This document shows, in pieces, positions 22,374 through 29,050 of a DNA stretch of 29,050 nt. This stretch comes from Lutacidiplasma sp049802875 (GTDB lineage: Archaea > Thermoplasmatota > Thermoplasmata > Lutacidiplasmatales > UBA184). Position 1 is the stretch's first letter. Every line of letters starts with the position of its first letter. The stretch lies in the NCBI GenBank assembly GCA_049802875.1, contig JBARNH010000021.1, forward strand, positions 1 to 29,050, written 5' to 3'. Under the pieces are notes generated by a model. That model was given only the letters and a program-made list of their open reading frames with translations. It was not told the DNA's origin and searched no databases. Position numbers and translations under genes: made by a program.

Positions 22374-23288
22374 ATGACTCGCGTCGTGCCCGCCTCGTCG
22401 GTCTTGGGCCGACTCCTCGAGGCGGCCGGCTATCGGCTGGAGGCTCGCGCGGACGTGACGCTCGCCGCGCGGTCGCGCGACCATCGAGCGGTGCTGATCG
22501 TCCGCTCGACCCGCTCCCCGGCCGAGGTCGAACGATGGTTCCCGACCGACGCCGTGCACCGAACGATCGTCTACGACGACGAGCCCGGAGCCACCGCCCG
22601 CTCGCTCGCCTCGGACCGAGGGATCGAGGTGCTGGAGCCGTCGACCCTCGGGCCGGCGCTCGCGGAGCTGCTCCTCCCGCCGCCGTTGGGACCCACCGAG
22701 GAGCTGGGCCACCCCGACGGAGACACTTCCCTCGTTCCCCCGTTCGACCTACTTCCGGAGGGGGAGCGCATCGTTCGTCCGCGGATCGGGCGGACAGAGG
22801 CGGAAACGCTCGCCGGTGTCGACTCGCCCCGGTACACCCTGCGGCTGGTACCGTACTACGTCGCGCCGTATCGAGTGCGCCCCTCCTCCCCTCACGGGTC
22901 TCCTGGGGCCGTGGTGCGCCGATTGGTGGCGGTCAACGCCGTCTCCCGGCGGGCCGAGATCTGGGAGGACGGGGAGCGCGAGCTCGTCGCGACGATCGAC
23001 GAGCCGCATCAGCGGCTGGTCCCGCAGCTGGGGGAGTCGCAGGCGGTCGCCGTCGCTTCGGACGCGGTACGGCGCCACCACACGGTCGACGTGGAGCACA
23101 CCGAACAGCACGGGGGAGCGCTCGTGATCGAGACGCGACGGATGCTGCCGTCGCCCGACGACCTCCGACTCGGCCCGATGGCACTGATCTACGTTCCGTT
23201 CTGGTACGCGGAAGGTTCCGAGGGCCGGATCGTGCTCGACGCGGTCACCGGGCGCCGCGCGACCGCGCCGGACGGCGCCGTCGGCTAA
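22374..23288 (+). CDS. Unrecognised two-domain protein
   Basis: A 304-residue soluble protein I cannot assign. The N-terminal part (about 1-105) looks like a small alpha/beta domain: helix SVLGRLLEAAGY, strand RADVTLAARS, strand RAVLIVRST, then YDDEPGATARSLASDRGIEVLEPSTLGPAL. This order resembles restriction-endonuclease-like folds, where an Asp and an (E/D)xK strand form the active site. Here the second strand reads VLIVRS with no such Lys, so nuclease activity is doubtful. A Pro/Gly-rich linker (about 105-150) joins a beta-rich C-terminal domain (about 150-295) with paired aromatic strands RLVPYYVAPYRV and LIYVPFWYAEGSEGRIVLDAVTG. There is no signal peptide, membrane segment or Cys cluster. 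It stands alone, divergent from the DUF72 gene and followed by an independently promoted hydrolase gene. The frame, coding bias and normal start make it a real gene. Confidence 0.75.
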   Translation: MTRVVPASSVLGRLLEAAGYRLEARADVTLAARSRDHRAVLIVRSTRSPAEVERWFPTDAVHRTIVYDDEPGATARSLASDRGIEVLEPSTLGPALAELLLPPPLGPTEELGHPDGDTSLVPPFDLLPEGERIVRPRIGRTEAETLAGVDSPRYTLRLVPYYVAPYRVRPSSPHGSPGAVVRRLVAVNAVSRRAEIWEDGERELVATIDEPHQRLVPQLGESQAVAVASDAVRRHHTVDVEHTEQHGGALVIETRRMLPSPDDLRLGPMALIYVPFWYAEGSEGRIVLDAVTGRRATAPDGAVG

Positions 23289-23304
23289 CGTTCGCCCCCA
23301 CCGT

Positions 23305-23311
23305 CAAATAG
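23305..23311 (+). promoter_or_regulatory. TATA-like box of the metallo-beta-lactamase-fold gene
   Basis: CAAATAG is centred 25 nt before the GTG at 23333, consistent with a leaderless transcript. Confidence 0.4.
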
Positions 23312-23332
23312 ACTCCCCCGTTCCTCGCGCTC

Positions 23333-23944
23333 GTGCTCCTCGACCAGTATCGGGTCGGTCCGTACCTCAACTTCACGTACCTCGTCGCGGACGCCGAAGG
23401 CGGCGAGGGGGTCGTGATCGACCCGTCGTTCGCCATCGACCCCGTGTTGGCCGCGATCGATGCGAGGAGCGTCAAGGTCCGATACATCCTGAACACCCAC
23501 AGCCACCCGGACCACGTCGCGGGGAACAAGGACGTTCGAGAGCGCACCGGCGCCAAGGTCGTCGCCCACCGCGTGGCGCCCTTGCACCAGGACGTGTCGG
23601 TGGACGACGGGGACGCGATCGCGGCCGGCCGGCTCCACTTCGAAGTGGTGCACACTCCGGGCCACACGAAGGATAGTGTCCTCTATGTCTTCGAGGGCAA
23701 CGTCGCGACCGGGGACACCCTGTTCGTCGGAGAATGCGGTCGGACCGACCTGCCGGGGGGCGACCCGTCCGAGATGTACGACAGTCTCCACCGGCGGCTG
23801 GTCGCGCTGGACGACGCGCTGGTCGTCCTCCCCGGACACGATTACGGCGCGACGCCGACGTCCACGATCGGCCGAGAGAAGCAGGAGAACTACGTCCTCG
23901 CCCCCCGCACGCGCGAGGAGTTCATCCAGTTCCTTCGGGAGTGA
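23333..23944 (+). CDS. Metallo-beta-lactamase-fold hydrolase, glyoxalase II / persulfide dioxygenase-like
   Basis: A 203-residue protein with the complete metal site of the fold: NTHSHPDH (His56, His58, Asp60, His61), His111 in HTPGHTKDS, Asp128 in ATGDTLF and His169 in LPGHDYG. The segment VGECGRTDLPGGDPSEMYDSL resembles the persulfide dioxygenase (ETHE1) and glyoxalase II branch. ETHE1-type enzymes use only one iron, so metal content and reaction cannot be read from the sequence. The protein stops soon after the beta-lactamase core, lacking the C-terminal glutathione-binding helices of classical glyoxalase II, so a low-molecular-weight thiol other than glutathione is likely (inference). GTG 23333 follows a TATA-like box by 25 nt. 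cgi121 follows 9 nt later. Confidence 0.85.
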   Translation: MLLDQYRVGPYLNFTYLVADAEGGEGVVIDPSFAIDPVLAAIDARSVKVRYILNTHSHPDHVAGNKDVRERTGAKVVAHRVAPLHQDVSVDDGDAIAAGRLHFEVVHTPGHTKDSVLYVFEGNVATGDTLFVGECGRTDLPGGDPSEMYDSLHRRLVALDDALVVLPGHDYGATPTSTIGREKQENYVLAPRTREEFIQFLRE

Positions 23945-23953
23945 GGGAACCGC

Positions 23954-24520
23954 ATGCCCCCCTTACCGCCCCCCGAAGGACGTACCCTCCAAGCGGTCGG
24001 CGCGCGCCGCCGGGGCTCCGGGGCGCCGAATGTCGCCACTATCGTTCGGACGTTGCGAGAGGTCGGGAAGGAGTCCGAATCGCTCGCGATGCTGTTCGAC
24101 GCACGAGCGATCGGCGGCGAGCGCCACCTTTTCTCGGCGTGGGCCCATCTGGGTCGCGCCCGCGGACGCGGGGTGCAACGACTCCGGGACCGCGGAGCGG
24201 AATTGGCGCTCTACGTCGCGGGCGACGACCAACTCCCTCGGGCGCTCGAGAAGGTCGGCGTCTCCGACGCCACGGAAGAGTTCGTCCTCGTCGCCGAGCG
24301 ACCGCACGACCCGGCCGTTCTGCTGGCCCGGTTCGACCTTGTGGAGGACACTTCCGTGTACCCTCGGCCCGTGGACGCCGCGACCCTGGGTCGCCTCGGG
24401 ATCGGCCCGGCCGAGCGGGATGCCGTTCCTTCGACGGCGTGGGAGGGACTGGTCCTGGAGCGCGTGGCGCTGGTCGATCTCTCCACGCCGGCCGGCCGCG
24501 CCACGACGACAAAGCATTAA
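23954..24520 (+). CDS. cgi121: KEOPS complex subunit Cgi121
   Basis: A 188-residue homologue of Cgi121, the KEOPS subunit that recruits tRNA by its 3' CCA end for t6A modification of A37 by Kae1. The family core runs from about residue 50 to 125: the helix GERHLFSAWAHLGRARGRG, then LALYVAGDDQLPRALEKVGVSD (the ASGERQI-like segment) and EFVLVAERPHD. The C-terminal about 60 residues form an extension ending in STAWEGLVLERVALVDLS. It starts at ATG 23954, 9 nt after the hydrolase gene, and ends 40 nt before tRNA-Gly. No other KEOPS gene (kae1, bud32, pcc1) lies in the window. Confidence 0.82.
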   Translation: MPPLPPPEGRTLQAVGARRRGSGAPNVATIVRTLREVGKESESLAMLFDARAIGGERHLFSAWAHLGRARGRGVQRLRDRGAELALYVAGDDQLPRALEKVGVSDATEEFVLVAERPHDPAVLLARFDLVEDTSVYPRPVDAATLGRLGIGPAERDAVPSTAWEGLVLERVALVDLSTPAGRATTTKH

Positions 24521-24560
24521 CCTCGCGCAACGGTCGTCACGGTCGCTCGCGGGCGGTCGT

Positions 24561-24661
24561 GCAGGTGTAATCTAGTGGTAGGATGTCAGCCCTCCAAGCT
24601 GACCACCCGGGTTCGAATCGACGGACCGGACCGGTCCGTCGCGGATCTCCCGGCACCTGCA
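24561..24661 (+). tRNA. tRNA-Gly (anticodon TCC) with an intron in the T loop
   Basis: The acceptor stem pairs GCAGGTG (24561-24567) with CACCTGC (24654-24660); A24661 is the discriminator and no CCA is encoded. D stem ATCT (24570-24573) pairs with GGAT (24581-24584) around AGTGGTA. Anticodon stem TCAGC (24586-24590) pairs with GCTGA (24598-24602), and the loop CCTCCAA reads anticodon TCC at 24593-24595. The T stem CCGGG (24607-24611) pairs with CCCGG (24649-24653), but the T loop is split: TTCGAA, then 30 extra bases, then T. Removing 24618-24647 restores TTCGAAT and a 71-nt mature tRNA. Position 33 is C rather than the near-universal T. A possible box A (GCATTAAC, 24514-24521) overlaps the cgi121 stop. 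A standard tRNA finder may miss this gene or misplace its 3' end. Confidence 0.92.
24618..24647 (+). other. 30-nt non-canonical archaeal tRNA intron (between tRNA positions 59 and 60)
   Basis: The RNA folds into a textbook bulge-helix-bulge. The outer helix is the T stem, 24607-24611 with 24649-24653. The central 4-bp helix is TTCG (24612-24615) with CGGA (24642-24645), including one G-U pair. The two 3-nt bulges are AAT (24616-24618) and TCT (24646-24648). The inner helix has 9 bp, CGACGGACC (24619-24627) with GGTCCGTCG (24633-24641), with loop GGACC. Archaeal splicing endonuclease cuts after the second base of each bulge, which gives exactly this 30-nt intron. Confidence 0.88.
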
Positions 24662-24697
24662 TTCACGGCCCGTCCGCGGGCTCCCCGGGAGCGAGGG

Positions 24698-24705
24698 TTT
24701 ATTCG
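24698..24705 (+). promoter_or_regulatory. TATA box of tRNA-Ser
   Basis: TTTATTCG lies about 28 nt before the 5' end of the tRNA, so the transcript would start at or just before the mature end and be independent of tRNA-Gly. Confidence 0.5.
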
Positions 24706-24729
24706 AGGAGGGGCCGGTCCGGTCGGTGC

Positions 24730-24813
24730 GCTGAGGTAGCCTAGCCCGGAAAGGCGCCAGTCTTGAAAACTGGTGGCGGTCTCGCCTCGGGAGTTCAAAT
24801 CTCCCCCTCAGCG
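24730..24813 (+). tRNA. tRNA-Ser (anticodon TGA)
   Basis: A class II tRNA of 84 nt. Acceptor GCTGAGG (24730-24736) pairs with CCTCAGC (24806-24812), and the discriminator is G24813, as expected for Ser. The anticodon stem CCAGT/ACTGG encloses CTTGAAA, with anticodon TGA. The long variable arm contains GGCG-GTCT-CGCC. T stem GGGAG pairs with CTCCC around TTCAAAT. There is no intron and no encoded CCA. Confidence 0.96.
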
Positions 24814-24830
24814 CTTCGGTCGAACGCGAG

Positions 24831-24838
24831 ATTATATG
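24831..24838 (+). promoter_or_regulatory. TATA box of the mutS-mutL operon
   Basis: ATTATATG is centred about 29 nt before the mutS ATG and 18 nt after tRNA-Ser, predicting a leaderless mutSL mRNA. Confidence 0.55.
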
Positions 24839-24863
24839 GGGTCCTCGACTCCGCCGCGCTCCG

Positions 24864-27500
24864 ATGTCGGCCGCGAGCCCGTCGACCCCCCTCCTCGACC
24901 AGTACGCGGGGGTGAAGGCGCGCTACCCGGGACACCTGGTCCTCTTCCGAGTCGGCGATTTCTACGAGACCTTTGGGGACGACGCGCGGCTGCTCTCCCG
25001 CGAGCTGGATGTCGTCCTCACGGCGCGCGCACCGGACGTCCACGGCGACCGGACCCCGATGGCCGGCGTCCCCCACCACGCGGTGGAGACCTACCTCGGT
25101 CGGCTCGTGCGCAAGGGGTACAAGGTCGCGATCTGCGACCAGGTCGAGGACGCTCGGTTCGCGAAGGGACTGGTTCGACGGGAGGTGACGCGGGTCGTCT
25201 CTCCCGGGACGGTCGTGGAGGACGGGATCCTCGGCGGTCCGGACCATAGTTTCCTCGCGAGCGTGGTGGATTCGGGCACGGTCCCGGGCGCGTTCGCGCT
25301 CGTGGACATCAGCACGGGGGAGTGGTACCACGGACCGGGGGACGGCCCCGGCGCTGAGGGACTCGTCTCCGCGATCGCCCCGTTCCAACCGAGGGAGGTG
25401 CTGTGGAGTGCGGGGAGCTCCGACGCGCGCGGGGCGGCGCTGGTCGCCGCGGTGCGCCGGGAATTCCGGTCCGCTCGAGTGGAGCCATCGCCTCCTCCGG
25501 TTTCGGACGCCGAGCTCCCGGAATCGTTCGCTCAAACCGCGACCACGCCCGGGACGATTGGAGAGGCGGACCGCCGACTGGTCGCGTACCTGCGGGTCGC
25601 TCAGCCCCGGCTCCTTCCTCACCTGATGTTAGTCGAACGGGGACCCAGGGGCCAACGTCTCGTGCTCGACTCGAAGACGCTGCGCCATCTCGAGATCCGC
25701 CGACCGATGAACCCCGACGATCCGAAAGGTGCGACCTTGCTCGACGCGTGGGATGAGACCGTTACGGCCTCAGGGCGCCGGACGCTCGCCTTTTGGTTGA
25801 CGAACCCGCTCGCCGACGTCGCGGCCATCGCGGAACGTCAGGACGCCGTGCAATCCCTGGTGGAACGCGGCGCGGAGCTGGACGAGATTCGGGTGCGGCT
25901 CGGCCGGTGCGCCGACCTCGCCCGGATCGGCTCTCGCGTCGCGGGGCGTCGAGTACGACCTCCCGAGCTCCTCACACTGCGTGACGGTCTCCGAGCGGTC
26001 GAAGAAGTGCGTTCGTTACTCTCCCCGGTGCGGCTCTCGGTGCCGCTGGGCCGTCGGGTGAGCGCGCTGGAACCGCCCAGTGGATTGATTGAGCTCCTCG
26101 CCTCGGCACTCCCCGCCACCCTTCCCGCTTCCGGGGAGGTGGGCGACCGGTTCCGGGCCGGGCACGCCCCCGAGGTGGACCGATGGCGTGCCGAGGAGCG
26201 GAGGGCGCTCGCGGAGCTGGCCGACCTCGAACGAACGGAGCAACGGTCGACCGGGATCAAGACCCTCAAGATCGGATACAACCAGGTCTTCGGCTACTAC
26301 TTCGAGGTCTCGAAGCCGAACCTCGCGCGCGCCCCGCCGCACTTTCGGCGTCGCCAGACGGTCGCGCAGGGGGAGCGGTTTACTTCCGACGCCCTCGAGG
26401 AGCTGGAACGAAGACTGCGCGAGGCCCGGGAGGGAGCGCGTCTCGCGGAAGACACCCGGTGGGAGGAGTTCCTCACCGAGGTCGACCGCCATGTCTCAGG
26501 GATCTACCGGGTCGCCCGCGCCGTCGGCGAGTTGGATGCCCTCGCGACATTCGCCCACTTGGCCCAGACCCGAGGGTACGTCCGCCCCACTGTCGACGAC
26601 TCCTCCGTGCTCCTCGTACGCGACGGACGGCACCCGGTCCTCGACCGGGGACTGGGGGAACGATTCGTCCCGAACGACGTCGAGCTGGACGGCGACCACC
26701 ACCGCCTCCTCGTTCTCACCGGACCGAACATGTCCGGCAAATCGACGTACATGCGCCAGGTCGGCCTGTTGGTCGTCCTCGCCCAGGCCGGGTCCTTCCT
26801 GCCGGTCAAGTACGCGCGCGTGGGCGTCGTCACCCGGCTGTTCACTCGGATGGGATTTACCGACGAGATCGGCCGGGGGAAGTCGAGCTTCATGGTCGAG
26901 ATGACCGAGGTCGCCGAGATCCTACGGGCGGCCGACCCCCGCTCCCTCGTGCTGCTGGACGAGGTCGGTCGCGGCACGAGCACCTTCGACGGCCTCGCGA
27001 TCGCCTGGGCGACCCTGCGACACCTCCACGATACGACCCGGGCCCGCAGCATCCTGGCAACTCACTATCACCAGCTCACGGAACTCGTCGAGAGCCTCAC
27101 CGCCGCCCAGAACGCTCACCTCGCGGTGCGCGACGGACCGGACGGGATCGTCTTCCTCCACCGGCTGGTACCCGGGAGTACGGATCGGAGCTACGGGATC
27201 CACGTCGCGCGGTTGGCGGGGGTGCCCGAAGGGGTCCTCGTCGAGGCCGAGCGCTTGCTGAAGCAACTGGAATCCGGCGGGGTCGGAGCGGCCGTCCCGC
27301 GACGTCCGCAACGTCGGGGGCCCCGCTACACGCAAGCCGTCCTGCTGCCGGAGTCCCCGGGCGAGACGGTCGACCCGATCCAGGAGGAGTTGAGCGCCCT
27401 CGACCTGGACCGCCTCACTCCCCTCGAGGCGCACCGAAAGCTCGGGGAGCTCCGCGCCAAGGTCCGGGGAAGGATGGGCGACGGGGGAGCGGCGGAGTGA
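24864..27500 (+). CDS. mutS: DNA mismatch-repair protein MutS (MutS1 type)
   Basis: The 878 residues show the complete bacterial MutS1 plan. The N-terminal mismatch-binding domain carries the Phe-x-Glu motif in GDFYETF (Phe33, Glu35), which marks a true mismatch-recognition MutS rather than MutS2 or MutS5. Connector, lever and clamp domains follow (about 125-560; GYNQVFGYYFEVSK in the clamp). The ABC-type ATPase has Walker A GPNMSGKS (620-627), the signature GRGKSSFMVEMTE and Walker B LLLDEVGRGTSTFDG with Asp699-Glu700. The helix-turn-helix and a C-terminal extension (about 800-878) complete it. ATG 24864 lies about 29 nt downstream of a TATA box. The stop overlaps the mutL GTG. MutS1 is rare in archaea and is thought to come from bacteria; here the gene has its host's high GC and an archaeal promoter, so any transfer looks old. 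Confidence 0.97.
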   Translation: MSAASPSTPLLDQYAGVKARYPGHLVLFRVGDFYETFGDDARLLSRELDVVLTARAPDVHGDRTPMAGVPHHAVETYLGRLVRKGYKVAICDQVEDARFAKGLVRREVTRVVSPGTVVEDGILGGPDHSFLASVVDSGTVPGAFALVDISTGEWYHGPGDGPGAEGLVSAIAPFQPREVLWSAGSSDARGAALVAAVRREFRSARVEPSPPPVSDAELPESFAQTATTPGTIGEADRRLVAYLRVAQPRLLPHLMLVERGPRGQRLVLDSKTLRHLEIRRPMNPDDPKGATLLDAWDETVTASGRRTLAFWLTNPLADVAAIAERQDAVQSLVERGAELDEIRVRLGRCADLARIGSRVAGRRVRPPELLTLRDGLRAVEEVRSLLSPVRLSVPLGRRVSALEPPSGLIELLASALPATLPASGEVGDRFRAGHAPEVDRWRAEERRALAELADLERTEQRSTGIKTLKIGYNQVFGYYFEVSKPNLARAPPHFRRRQTVAQGERFTSDALEELERRLREAREGARLAEDTRWEEFLTEVDRHVSGIYRVARAVGELDALATFAHLAQTRGYVRPTVDDSSVLLVRDGRHPVLDRGLGERFVPNDVELDGDHHRLLVLTGPNMSGKSTYMRQVGLLVVLAQAGSFLPVKYARVGVVTRLFTRMGFTDEIGRGKSSFMVEMTEVAEILRAADPRSLVLLDEVGRGTSTFDGLAIAWATLRHLHDTTRARSILATHYHQLTELVESLTAAQNAHLAVRDGPDGIVFLHRLVPGSTDRSYGIHVARLAGVPEGVLVEAERLLKQLESGGVGAAVPRRPQRRGPRYTQAVLLPESPGETVDPIQEELSALDLDRLTPLEAHRKLGELRAKVRGRMGDGGAAE

Positions 27501-29050
27501 CGGACGATCCGTTCGGCCGCCGACCGATTCGCCGCCTGTCGCCGACCACCGTCGAGCGGATCGCGGCCGGCGAGGTCGTGGAGCGCCCGGCGTCCGTCGT
27601 CAAGGAGCTGGTCGAGAACGCGGTCGATGCGGGAGCGACGACGGTGTCGGTCCGACTGGACGACGGCGGCCTCGAGTCGCTCGAGGTGGCGGACGACGGT
27701 GTCGGCATTCCGCCCGACGAGCTGGAACTGGCCGTCGAACGGCACGCGACGAGCAAGCTCGACCCCGAGGGGCCGGTGGAGCGGATCGACTCCCTCGGCT
27801 TCCGAGGTGAAGCCCTGGCCGCGATCGCCTCGGTGTCGCGGTTCCGTCTGCTCTCGCGACCCCCGGACCGCGAGGTGGGGGAGGGGCTCTCCGTGGTCGG
27901 GGGGACGGTCGCGGGCCGGTTCTCGGCGCCGCGCGCCCCCGGCACAACCGTCGAGGTCGAGGACCTGTTCTTCAATACCCCCGCTCGTCGAAAGTTCCTC
28001 AGAGCTCCCGCCGCGGAGCAGCTCGAGGTCGTACGGACGGTCGAGCGCCTCTACCTCGCCCGGCCCTCGATCACGCTCCGCGTCGAGGGGAACGGACGAG
28101 AGATCGCGACCCTTCCCGCGGCGCAGCGACTCGAGGACGCGGCTGCGCGGGTGCTGGGGCCCGGGATCCTGCACGAAGGGTTCGTCGTACGGGGCGATCT
28201 CCCGGGAGGAAGCCTTCGCGGCGTGCTCGGTCGGCCGACCACCGCGAGCGCGACCTCCACCGGTCTCCACTTCGTCGTCAACGGGCGGGCGGTCATCTCC
28301 CGTCCGGCGGCCCAAGCGGTGCGGGCCGCATTCGGCGACTACCTCCCCCGCGCTCGATTCCCGATCGGGGTTCTGAACCTCCACATCGCCGCCGAGCGGG
28401 TGGACGTGAACGTCCATCCGACGAAACGCGAGGTTCGATTCGCGAACGAGCGAGACCTCCTCGAAGCCCTTCGCGTCCGCGTCCGGGAGGGCCTGCTGAG
28501 GGCCTCCCCGGTCGCCGACCCTTCGCCGGACCAGGGGCCGGATCCTGCGGCGAGGCGGGCGGACCCTTCGATAAGACTCGTCCGGGAGCGAACTCCCACC
28601 CCGCTCCTGTCGGCGAGCGTCGTGCAGGAGCATCTCGATGACCGGTCGGAGGAGCCGCCACCGGTCGAAGTTGCTCGGTCTGCGGGAGATCCTCCGCTGG
28701 TCCTCTTGGGATGTCTTCAGGCCCTCTACTGGGTCGCCGAGTCCGGCGACGGACTCGTGCTGATCGACCAGCACGCCGCGAGTGAACGTCTCTTGTTCGA
28801 GGCCCTGCTGCGCGACGGGACCCTCGCGCGACAGAACCTGGTGGAGCCGGTGCCGGTCCGCCTCTCCGCCGCCCAGCGCGAGGCGCTGCGCGAACACCCC
28901 GACGCCGTCCGGTCGTCGGGGTTCGAGGTCGAACCGTTCGGCCCCGAGACGTTCCTCGTACGCGCGGTGCCGTCCTACTGGGGCCGTCGGGCGCAACCCA
29001 CCGCGCTGTCCGGGCTCTTGGACGAGCTGGCCGAGGGAGGGCGCCCGACC
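27497..29050 (+). CDS. mutL: DNA mismatch-repair protein MutL, endonuclease type (3' end outside window)
   Basis: The frame is open from GTG 27497 to the last base, giving 518 residues with the C-terminus missing. The GHKL ATPase domain is complete: RIAAGEVVERPASVVKELVENAVDAGA (21-47, with Glu37 and Asn41), DDGVGI, RHATSKL and GFRGEALAAIASV, then FFNTPARRKFL. The transducer domain ends with VNVHPTKREVRF. A Pro-rich linker (about 335-400) leads to the C-terminal domain, which contains DQHAASERLLFE (Asp424 to Glu435). This matches the metal-binding DQHA-X2-E-X4-E endonuclease motif, so the protein should nick DNA itself, as in organisms lacking MutH. The start shares GTGA with the mutS stop, so translation is coupled. 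Confidence 0.96.
   Translation, partial: MTDDPFGRRPIRRLSPTTVERIAAGEVVERPASVVKELVENAVDAGATTVSVRLDDGGLESLEVADDGVGIPPDELELAVERHATSKLDPEGPVERIDSLGFRGEALAAIASVSRFRLLSRPPDREVGEGLSVVGGTVAGRFSAPRAPGTTVEVEDLFFNTPARRKFLRAPAAEQLEVVRTVERLYLARPSITLRVEGNGREIATLPAAQRLEDAAARVLGPGILHEGFVVRGDLPGGSLRGVLGRPTTASATSTGLHFVVNGRAVISRPAAQAVRAAFGDYLPRARFPIGVLNLHIAAERVDVNVHPTKREVRFANERDLLEALRVRVREGLLRASPVADPSPDQGPDPAARRADPSIRLVRERTPTPLLSASVVQEHLDDRSEEPPPVEVARSAGDPPLVLLGCLQALYWVAESGDGLVLIDQHAASERLLFEALLRDGTLARQNLVEPVPVRLSAAQREALREHPDAVRSSGFEVEPFGPETFLVRAVPSYWGRRAQPTALSGLLDELAEGGRPT

Noticed and set aside
24619..24641. Hairpin read as a terminator of tRNA-Gly
   Set aside because: It is the inner helix of the intron; the tRNA 3' half (CCCGG and CACCTGC) follows it and pairs with the 5' half.
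27326..28996. 556-codon reverse open frame at the end of the window
   Set aside because: It lies opposite the end of mutS and most of mutL. The forward mutL frame is open to the window edge and carries all MutL motifs.
1..29050. CRISPR arrays, insertion sequences, integrase genes or long direct repeats
   Set aside because: No regularly spaced repeats, transposase-like proteins or duplicated attachment sequences were seen on either strand.

Overview
The window is about two-thirds G+C and reads as archaeal. Markers include an MCM helicase, ribosomal proteins L18e, L13 and S9 with RNA polymerase subunit N, an NMD3-family protein, the KEOPS subunit Cgi121, HerA, archaeal SepF, a two-domain Cdc48, and TATA boxes about 25-35 nt upstream of many start codons. 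My best guess is a GC-rich member of the Thermoplasmatota (inference from gene content and the largely leaderless promoters; no 16S rRNA or phylogeny is available here).

Layout. Positions 1-8782 are a forward block: the 3' end of pyrK, pyrG, aspS, mcm, a DUF424 gene, an nmd3-like gene, sepF and a leucyl aminopeptidase. herA is on the reverse strand (8843-10291). It diverges from a forward block (10433-12902) holding a coiled-coil protein, a HAD-like protein, a V4R-domain protein and a roadblock/LC7 protein. A PRC-barrel gene and an overlapping glycosyltransferase run in reverse (14031 to 12942). The ribosomal cluster rpl18e-rpl13-rps9-rpoN runs forward (14200-15622). Three reverse genes follow: a 1113-residue surface glycoprotein, cdc48 and a DUF72 protein (15719-22266). 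Forward again are an unrecognised gene, a metallo-beta-lactamase-fold hydrolase, cgi121, tRNA-Gly, tRNA-Ser, mutS and the 5' part of mutL, which runs off the end. No gap between genes exceeds about 210 nt.

Themes. Most genes are core information processing: pyrimidine synthesis, translation, replication, repair and tRNA modification. Two FtsZ-linked division candidates, SepF and a CdpB-like PRC-barrel protein, lie about 7 kb apart. The surface and quality-control genes (glycosyltransferase, heavily sequon-bearing S-layer-like protein, Cdc48) lie in the middle.

The observations I rate highest are: (1) tRNA-Gly(UCC) interrupted by a 30-nt intron in its T loop (site 59/60), with a complete bulge-helix-bulge splice motif visible; (2) an aspS gene whose homology starts upstream of any ATG/GTG/TTG and which has an ideal Shine-Dalgarno before an in-frame CTG; (3) a V4R (Bet3-fold) plus roadblock gene pair; (4) a coupled mutS-mutL pair, with an endonuclease-type MutL, in an archaeon; and (5) an unrecognised 304-residue protein.
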